Assembly: GCA_026387385.1 (NCBI GenBank)
Contig: JAPLLU010000020.1
Span: forward strand, 1 to 39,401
Reading direction: 5' to 3'
Source of the DNA: Candidatus Omnitrophota bacterium
GTDB taxonomy: Bacteria; Omnitrophota; Gorgyraeia; Gygaellales; Profunditerraquicolaceae
DNA length: 39,401 nucleotides
The notes under the pieces are model-generated. The model saw only the letters and a list, made by a program, of their open reading frames with translations, was not told where the DNA came from and did not search any database. The translations under genes and the position numbers were made by a program. This document shows, piece by piece, positions 33,235 to 39,401 of this stretch. The stretch's first letter is position 1. Every line of letters begins with the position of its first letter.

Positions 33235-35213
<1,979 letters not shown>

Positions 35214-35249
35214 TTATCCCTTCCTTATCACATTGTAATTAATAACACT

Positions 35250-36248
35250 TTATGTTTTTTTAGAAACTTTCCACCATTCCATAGAGAAAGCCAAAAATAC
35301 ACCTGTCATTAGGCCAAGCAGAGCACCAATAATGACGTTCTGTTTTCTATTCGGCCTTATTGCATATAAAGAAACTTGCGGCTCCTGAATTATCCCTAAA
35401 TTGCTAATTTGATTTTTTTCAATTGTTAATTTTTCTATCTCAATTTCAAGACTATTGATATCATTTTCATAGTTTTTAGTTTCAGTTTTAACATTTTCTT
35501 TTCCAACTCTAAGATCAGAAATCTGATTTTGCAGTTGGATAGAATAACCAATATTCTGCTGTATTATATTACTATAAAGTAAAGCTGAAATATCTTCTTT
35601 GCTATCTTTTTTTTCTAGCAAAGCCCCTCTTCCAACTACTAATTTTTCAGAGTTAGACTTAGTCTCTTTAACTTCGTCAAGCAACCTCTGCTCTCTATCT
35701 TCCTGTATCTTCAATTGCTCTTCTTTAAGCTTAATCTGATTTCTTTTTGCGTTGATTTGGCCATTGACTGTACCGATTTGAGCGTCAATCGCGTTTTTCT
35801 TGTTTTCTATAAACTTTGAGTAATTTAGGTTTAACTTTTCCAGTAATTTGTTTAAAACTGCTAAGCCTAAAGCCGTTTTCTTAGCCCGTGCTTCTAAACT
35901 AACTTTAATCAATCTTGTGTCTTTAGGTTGCACAATATCGAACTTTAGATTATCTTCTTTTAAGTTCAAATCTTTTATTATTGCTTTATTAAAAGCGCCC
36001 TCTTGGATTTTTGCTTTTATGTTCTCAGCTGAATCGAAGTTCTGCACTCCTGCATTTGTCACGGCAAGGATAGGTGGTTCGATAATCATTGAGACCTCAT
36101 AAACTTCAGGCATAAGAAAACTTCTAATGGCTGTAGTAATTACTAAAACAAGAAAAACAACCAAGATAAGAGTTTTTCTTTTGATAATCACATTGATGTA
36201 GTCGGCTAGATTAATTTCATCTTCTGCCTCAATTTGTTGATTATTCAT
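35250..36248 (-). CDS. Wzz-type polysaccharide chain-length protein
   Basis: Inner-membrane polysaccharide co-polymerase that sets glycan chain length with Wzy. From ATG at 36248 it is 332 residues: DEINLADYINVIIKRKTLIL then a first membrane helix (VVFLVLVITTAIRSF), a periplasmic part of about 240 residues with long coiled coil (ENKKNAIDAQIGTVNGQINA and following), a Pro-bearing RPNRKQNVIIGALLGLMTGV second helix, and a short basic tail. No C-terminal tyrosine-kinase domain is present. GGAGG at 36258-36254 fixes the start; the frame stays open 25 codons upstream into the peptidase gene, but that part looks uncoding. It is second in the transcript after the peptidase. Confidence 0.88.
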   Translation of the reverse strand: MNNQQIEAEDEINLADYINVIIKRKTLILVVFLVLVITTAIRSFLMPEVYEVSMIIEPPILAVTNAGVQNFDSAENIKAKIQEGAFNKAIIKDLNLKEDNLKFDIVQPKDTRLIKVSLEARAKKTALGLAVLNKLLEKLNLNYSKFIENKKNAIDAQIGTVNGQINAKRNQIKLKEEQLKIQEDREQRLLDEVKETKSNSEKLVVGRGALLEKKDSKEDISALLYSNIIQQNIGYSIQLQNQISDLRVGKENVKTETKNYENDINSLEIEIEKLTIEKNQISNLGIIQEPQVSLYAIRPNRKQNVIIGALLGLMTGVFLAFSMEWWKVSKKT

Positions 36249-36253
36249 GCAAT

Positions 36254-36258
36254 CCTCC
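36254..36258 (-). promoter_or_regulatory. Ribosome-binding site deciding the wzz start
   Basis: GGAGG five bases before ATG 36248; the in-frame start further upstream (36323) has no comparable site. Confidence 0.7.
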
Positions 36259-36291
36259 AAATTTAAAATTAAGATTATTTCACGAAAATAC

Positions 36292-37032
36292 TTACTTGCG
36301 TATAGTCCAGAAATCAGCTGCAAGAGTCTCTAAGTATTTATACGGCATAGTAAAATAACCGCATTGACCCCATTCTTTACCCCAGGAATTACGGATAAGA
36401 AAACGCCTTTCTTTCTGATTGTATCCTACCGCCATAACTGCGTGTCCACCAATAACCCGTTCGCTCTTTTTAGGCATATTAACAATTCCGGTACGTTCTA
36501 CTTTTTTGGATTGGAAACTCTCGTAAACCGCAAAGCCGAAAACAAAGGGATAGCCTTCGGCAAAGCAGGCCAACATTTCCGGTAAGGTATGAATACGATG
36601 GTATGAGGTAATGCGGTGTTTGTCGGCTTCGTTGTAGCAACGCTTGGGGGGCTTTTGAGCAAAACACGCAATATCATAAGGCCAGCCCTTCTCCCAACAG
36701 TAGCCTATCTTTTTTAAAGTTTTTATGCCGTCGCGCAAAGAAGCTCCTGAATCGTAGTCTTCGTTTCCACGCAATAGCCGTTCGTTGTAGTAAATAAAAA
36801 GCTTGCTTACATCAGTATAGACGGCATCCGGCCGGTTATCCAAGAATTCAAGGTTTCCGGTAAGTGCGCAAGCTGTACAGCTGCCCAGACTTCCTTGCCG
36901 CTCCACTTGAGAACAATAGCTACGCAAGTCAACCTTTGCGGGCAATCTAATCCTGGGTTTAATGTCACTGTAAAGCAAATCGCGTTGATCGGGGATATCA
37001 GGTAACCAGCCATATATCTTATGCTTAAACAT
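36292..37032 (-). CDS. C1A (papain-like) cysteine peptidase domain protein
   Basis: 246 residues that are almost only the mature papain fold: LPAKVDLRSYCSQVERQG near 30, the oxyanion Gln46 and catalytic Cys52 in QGSLGSCTACAL, His197 in GGHAVMAVGY, and Asn215 in IRNSWGKEWGQCGYF. All four active-site residues are present. There is no signal peptide and no inhibitory propeptide, so it should be cytoplasmic or exported another way. Cys is frequent (eight or so). It is the first gene of the polysaccharide transcript, 43 bp before wzz; a role in processing the assembly machinery is possible but unproven. Confidence 0.9.
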   Translation of the reverse strand: MFKHKIYGWLPDIPDQRDLLYSDIKPRIRLPAKVDLRSYCSQVERQGSLGSCTACALTGNLEFLDNRPDAVYTDVSKLFIYYNERLLRGNEDYDSGASLRDGIKTLKKIGYCWEKGWPYDIACFAQKPPKRCYNEADKHRITSYHRIHTLPEMLACFAEGYPFVFGFAVYESFQSKKVERTGIVNMPKKSERVIGGHAVMAVGYNQKERRFLIRNSWGKEWGQCGYFTMPYKYLETLAADFWTIRK

Positions 37033-37057
37033 ATTTTAACTTTCGGATTGGGAACTT

Positions 37058-37086
37058 AATACTAGAAATTGCATATTTCTAGTATT
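37058..37086. promoter_or_regulatory. Perfect 12-bp hairpin in the leader of the peptidase-wzz transcript
   Basis: AATACTAGAAAT, loop TGCAT, ATTTCTAGTATT. It lies 26 bp upstream of the peptidase ATG and about 90 bp downstream of the predicted transcription start. No U-run follows on the minus strand, so a regulatory hairpin or a dyad operator fits better than a terminator. Confidence 0.55.
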
Positions 37087-37179
37087 TTAAAAAGCCCTGT
37101 TACGTGCACCGAAAAATTACTATATCTCATTATTTATCAAGATGTTCTCTTCTATAAGACTTCTTCGGGTTAAAAATAT

Positions 37180-37207
37180 ATTATAATATGAAGAGTAAAA
37201 AAAACAA
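37180..37207 (-). promoter_or_regulatory. Promoter for the peptidase-wzz-gmd-fcl transcript
   Basis: Perfect -10 TATAAT (37185-37180), 16-bp spacer, -35 TTGTTT (37207-37202). Just upstream, AACAA...TTGTT plus T8 may weakly terminate the preceding gene. The predicted leader is about 140 nt. Confidence 0.55.
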
Positions 37208-37260
37208 GGGGTTTTGTTCTAATTATTACTAGATTTAACTTATGCGAGCTTTAAAAGAAG

Positions 37261-38292
37261 TTAAAAAGGTATGTGCGCTCTTACTTCGGCTCGCCCCTCT
37301 TTCCCTATAAGTTCTTCTAACCTGATAAACACTTCTGCATCGTGGCTTTTAAGAAACTTATGGGTAAAGGTAAGGCTTAAGCCGAGCGGTTGATTATGCT
37401 GATTTTTTAAACGGAAGGTAAATTTATCTTTTGAGCTTAATACTACTTCTGCACCAAATTCTAATGCATGGAGCGAGCCTTCTCCGTAATCCATCTCAAA
37501 TAATAGACCAAGGGCGCGGCTGAATTTCCAGGTTCCAAAAAGAGAGATTATCTTCTCTTTGGGTCTTTCCATCGCTTTTAGGCCTATTCCGATACGATAT
37601 TTTATTATTCCTTTAGCAGGATAGAGATTTTTACTTTCTAGCTGCAGGCGAAAATCAAAATATGAAATACTGCTGCCGCTAAGTATATATCTTAATTTAT
37701 CCGACTCCCCTATCTCCCAAAAACCGTCAAATTCTAGCTTCTCAGAAGACTTAAGGCCGCTAGCAAAGTCTCTCCTCTCGTAACTATAGGCAATCTTTTG
37801 ATTCTGGTTTATCTGCCAGGCGCCCTGCAAAGTAAGTACATCTGAAACAGTATCTTTTTTCACGAGAAATGTAAGTTGATTATTCTCATCTGCCTGCCAG
37901 GTTCCTAAAAGCTTAATTAACTGAAAACTATACAGGCCAGGTTCATCTTCTAGGCTAGGCTCTAACTTCTTTGTAATCGCCTCAAAAACTAGGTAATTGT
38001 TTTCGACAGAGATAATTCTTCCGTGAATAATAAGGCGTTCGCCTGCATATTGGGTTTCTGATTCCGTTAAAATTAACTCCAGGTCATAATTGGAATTCAA
38101 TTCCCATCTGCCGCTAAATCTCATCTTACTGGGTAAATTGTATTCTCTGCGCCAGGAATCCGACTCATTAATGTAGTAAACCAACTGATTATCTTCAACG
38201 GAAAAATGTCCGCCTATAGGAGTTGGCGTTTTAGCACTAGAAGTTCTAAAAAGGAGTTGATTGTCAGAATTGACAGCAAAGCTGTTTTTCAT
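37261..38292 (-). CDS. Unrecognised beta-repeat protein
   Basis: 343 residues, no family recognised. About seven repeats of a 25-40-residue unit built on the pattern G-x-W/F-x(5-7)-N-x-L-x-F/Y: GGHFSVEDNQLVYYI at 27, GRWELNSNYDLELIL at 61, GRIISVENNYLVFEA at 91, GTWQADENNQLTFLV at 130, GAWQINQNQKIAYSY at 157, GFWEIGESDKLRYIL at 190 and GTWKFSRALGLLFEM at 253. Alternating polar and hydrophobic residues suggest beta hairpins in an open or closed barrel. It ends RAHIPF, but no signal peptide is visible, so an outer-membrane barrel is not supported unless the start is misjudged. It stands alone between gapA and the polysaccharide locus. Confidence 0.75.
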   Translation of the reverse strand: MKNSFAVNSDNQLLFRTSSAKTPTPIGGHFSVEDNQLVYYINESDSWRREYNLPSKMRFSGRWELNSNYDLELILTESETQYAGERLIIHGRIISVENNYLVFEAITKKLEPSLEDEPGLYSFQLIKLLGTWQADENNQLTFLVKKDTVSDVLTLQGAWQINQNQKIAYSYERRDFASGLKSSEKLEFDGFWEIGESDKLRYILSGSSISYFDFRLQLESKNLYPAKGIIKYRIGIGLKAMERPKEKIISLFGTWKFSRALGLLFEMDYGEGSLHALEFGAEVVLSSKDKFTFRLKNQHNQPLGLSLTFTHKFLKSHDAEVFIRLEELIGKEGRAEVRAHIPF

Positions 38293-38354
38293 CGTTAAAT
38301 CTCTAAGGCTTTATTAAAAAAATACATTCTCAATAATAAGGTGAATGCCGTGCG

Positions 38355-38391
38355 TAAAAAATAATGGCGAGCCATATTTAGATAGCCCGCC
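38355..38391 (-). terminator. Intrinsic terminator after gapA
   Basis: GGCGGGC and GCTCGCC (one G-U pair) close a 12-base loop; on the minus strand ATTATTTTTT follows. It lies 28 bp after the gapA stop. Confidence 0.75.
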
Positions 38392-38418
38392 TTCATTTTC
38401 AAAAATCTATTACTAATA

Positions 38419-39401
38419 TTAAAGCCCTTTTCCCACTATAAATTGAACTAAATCTACAACCCGTAAAGAATATGCCCATTCGTTGTCGTACCAACCCATT
38501 ATTTTAACGAGTTTTCCATCGATAACTTTGGTCAATTCTGCATCAAGGATACAAGAGTAGTTAGAACCATAGAAATCTTTGGAGACTAACGGCTCAGTAA
38601 GATACTGAAGTATGCCTTTAAGGCTGGTTTCGGAAGCCTTTTTGAAGGCTTCGTTAATCGTCTCTACTGTCGCCTCTTTTTCAATAATACAGGTTAGGTC
38701 AGTCAAAGAGACATCCGGAGTAGGGACGCGGATTGCTAGGCCATCCAACTTTCCCTTTAGCTCAGGCAAGACTTCTCCTATTGCCTTGGCAGCACCGGTT
38801 GAGGTAGGTATCATAGAAACCGCTGCAGCGCGTGCCCTGCGTAAATCCTTATGAGGTAAATCCAAAATCCTCTGGTCATTAGTATAAGAGTGTATGGTGG
38901 TCATTAGTCCGCTTTTAATTCCGAAGTTATCCAATAATACCTTGGCCATAGGCGCAAGGCAGTTTGTGGTGCAGGAGGCATTGGAAATTATATTATGTTT
39001 CTGGGAATCATATTTTTGTTCATTAACTCCCAATACTATTGTTATATCCTGGCCCTTTGCAGGCGCGGTAATAACGATTTTCTTTGCCCCTCCGTTTGAG
39101 ATGTGTCCGATGCATTTTTCTTTCTCCGTAAACACGCCTGAAGATTCTATCACTATTTGAACCCCATAATCCTTCCAGGGAATCTCAGCCGGTGATTTAG
39201 CGCTTAATACTTTAAGTGTTTTTCCATTTACGACTAAGGCATCTTCTTTTGCTTCAATCGTCGCGTTTAATGCTCCGAAATTAGAATCATATTTAAGAAG
39301 ATGCGCTAATGTCTTTGTCCCTACAGGTAAATCATTGACTGCTACAAAATCTAAATCCTTCGAGCCTTTTGCCAACGCTGCGCGATACACTAACCTACCT
39401 A
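38419..39401 (-). CDS. gapA: Glyceraldehyde-3-phosphate dehydrogenase, 5' end cut by window
   Basis: Oxidises glyceraldehyde 3-phosphate with phosphate and NAD(P) in glycolysis. The frame is open to the right edge, where GRLVYRAALA continues the usual NAD-binding N-terminus, so the start lies outside the window, by roughly ten codons. Motifs: SNASCTTNCLAPMAKVL, with the catalytic Cys, and TTIHSYTNDQRILDLPHKDL with its His partner; then RRARAAAVSMIPTSTGAAKA and the C-terminal GWYDNEWAYSLRVVDLV. All substrate and phosphate residues seem present. It is followed by a terminator. Confidence 0.96.
   Translation of the reverse strand, partial: GRLVYRAALAKGSKDLDFVAVNDLPVGTKTLAHLLKYDSNFGALNATIEAKEDALVVNGKTLKVLSAKSPAEIPWKDYGVQIVIESSGVFTEKEKCIGHISNGGAKKIVITAPAKGQDITIVLGVNEQKYDSQKHNIISNASCTTNCLAPMAKVLLDNFGIKSGLMTTIHSYTNDQRILDLPHKDLRRARAAAVSMIPTSTGAAKAIGEVLPELKGKLDGLAIRVPTPDVSLTDLTCIIEKEATVETINEAFKKASETSLKGILQYLTEPLVSKDFYGSNYSCILDAELTKVIDGKLVKIMGWYDNEWAYSLRVVDLVQFIVGKGL

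Noticed and set aside
36248-36323. Longer wzz gene overlapping the peptidase gene
   Set aside because: The internal ATG has GGAGG at five bases, and the added 25 residues do not resemble Wzz N-termini.
37201-37245. Small plus-strand peptide beginning near 37189
   Set aside because: No ribosome-binding site or conserved feature; it overlaps the predicted promoter of the peptidase transcript.

Overview
The window is 39.4 kb of AT-rich DNA in which every convincing protein gene, both tRNAs and the RNase P RNA lie on the minus strand, so transcription runs from high to low coordinates. A beta-barrel porin, a Wzz/Wzx/Wzy polysaccharide locus with GDP-fucose synthesis, and bacterial RuvAC, ScpB and YebC point to a Gram-negative (two-membrane) bacterium. 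The housekeeping layout, the fused membrane/spermidine-synthase protein, the GH57 enzyme and the base composition recall Omnitrophota (former OP3) or a related uncultured phylum. That placement is inference; no marker here settles it.

Right end (39.4-37.2 kb): the 5'-truncated glycolytic gapA, its terminator, and an unrecognised 343-residue protein built of about seven beta-type repeats. From 37.2 to 17.6 kb lies a surface-polysaccharide locus: a promoter with a leader hairpin, a C1A (papain-like) peptidase, a Wzz-like chain-length protein, gmd and fcl (GDP-L-fucose), two flippases, two O-antigen polymerase/ligase-like proteins, several GT2/GT4 glycosyltransferases, methyltransferases, and a polyprenyl-phosphate sugar transferase that would start the repeat unit. 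Together these suit a Wzx/Wzy pathway making a fucose-type, methylated glycan.

From 17.5 to 8.3 kb come the fused membrane/spermidine-synthase-like protein, an outer-membrane porin with its own promoter and terminator, a GH57 glycosidase, an FkbM methyltransferase flanked by about 100-bp direct repeats, and two more GT2 enzymes. From 8.2 to 7.5 kb is a tRNA-Ile2/tRNA-Val pair, each nested between partial copies of itself. From 7.5 kb to the left end are a zinc-ribbon coiled-coil protein, RNase HI, rnpB, yebC, ruvC, ruvA, scpB, pheA, hisC and a 3'-truncated DAHP synthase gene; the last three serve aromatic amino-acid synthesis.

The most unusual content is repetitive. At least eight loci carry degenerate repeats with a strict 7-bp period, several folded as inverted arms, each with its own heptamer. 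A perfect 20-bp palindrome, CCTGCCTGCCGGCAGGCAGG, occurs four times. Twice it interrupts heptamer repeats and its removal restores the 7-bp phase; twice it lies between T-loop nucleotides 57 and 58 of partial tRNA copies. This suggests a very small, cleanly inserting palindromic element superimposed on heptamer repeats comparable to cyanobacterial STRRs.
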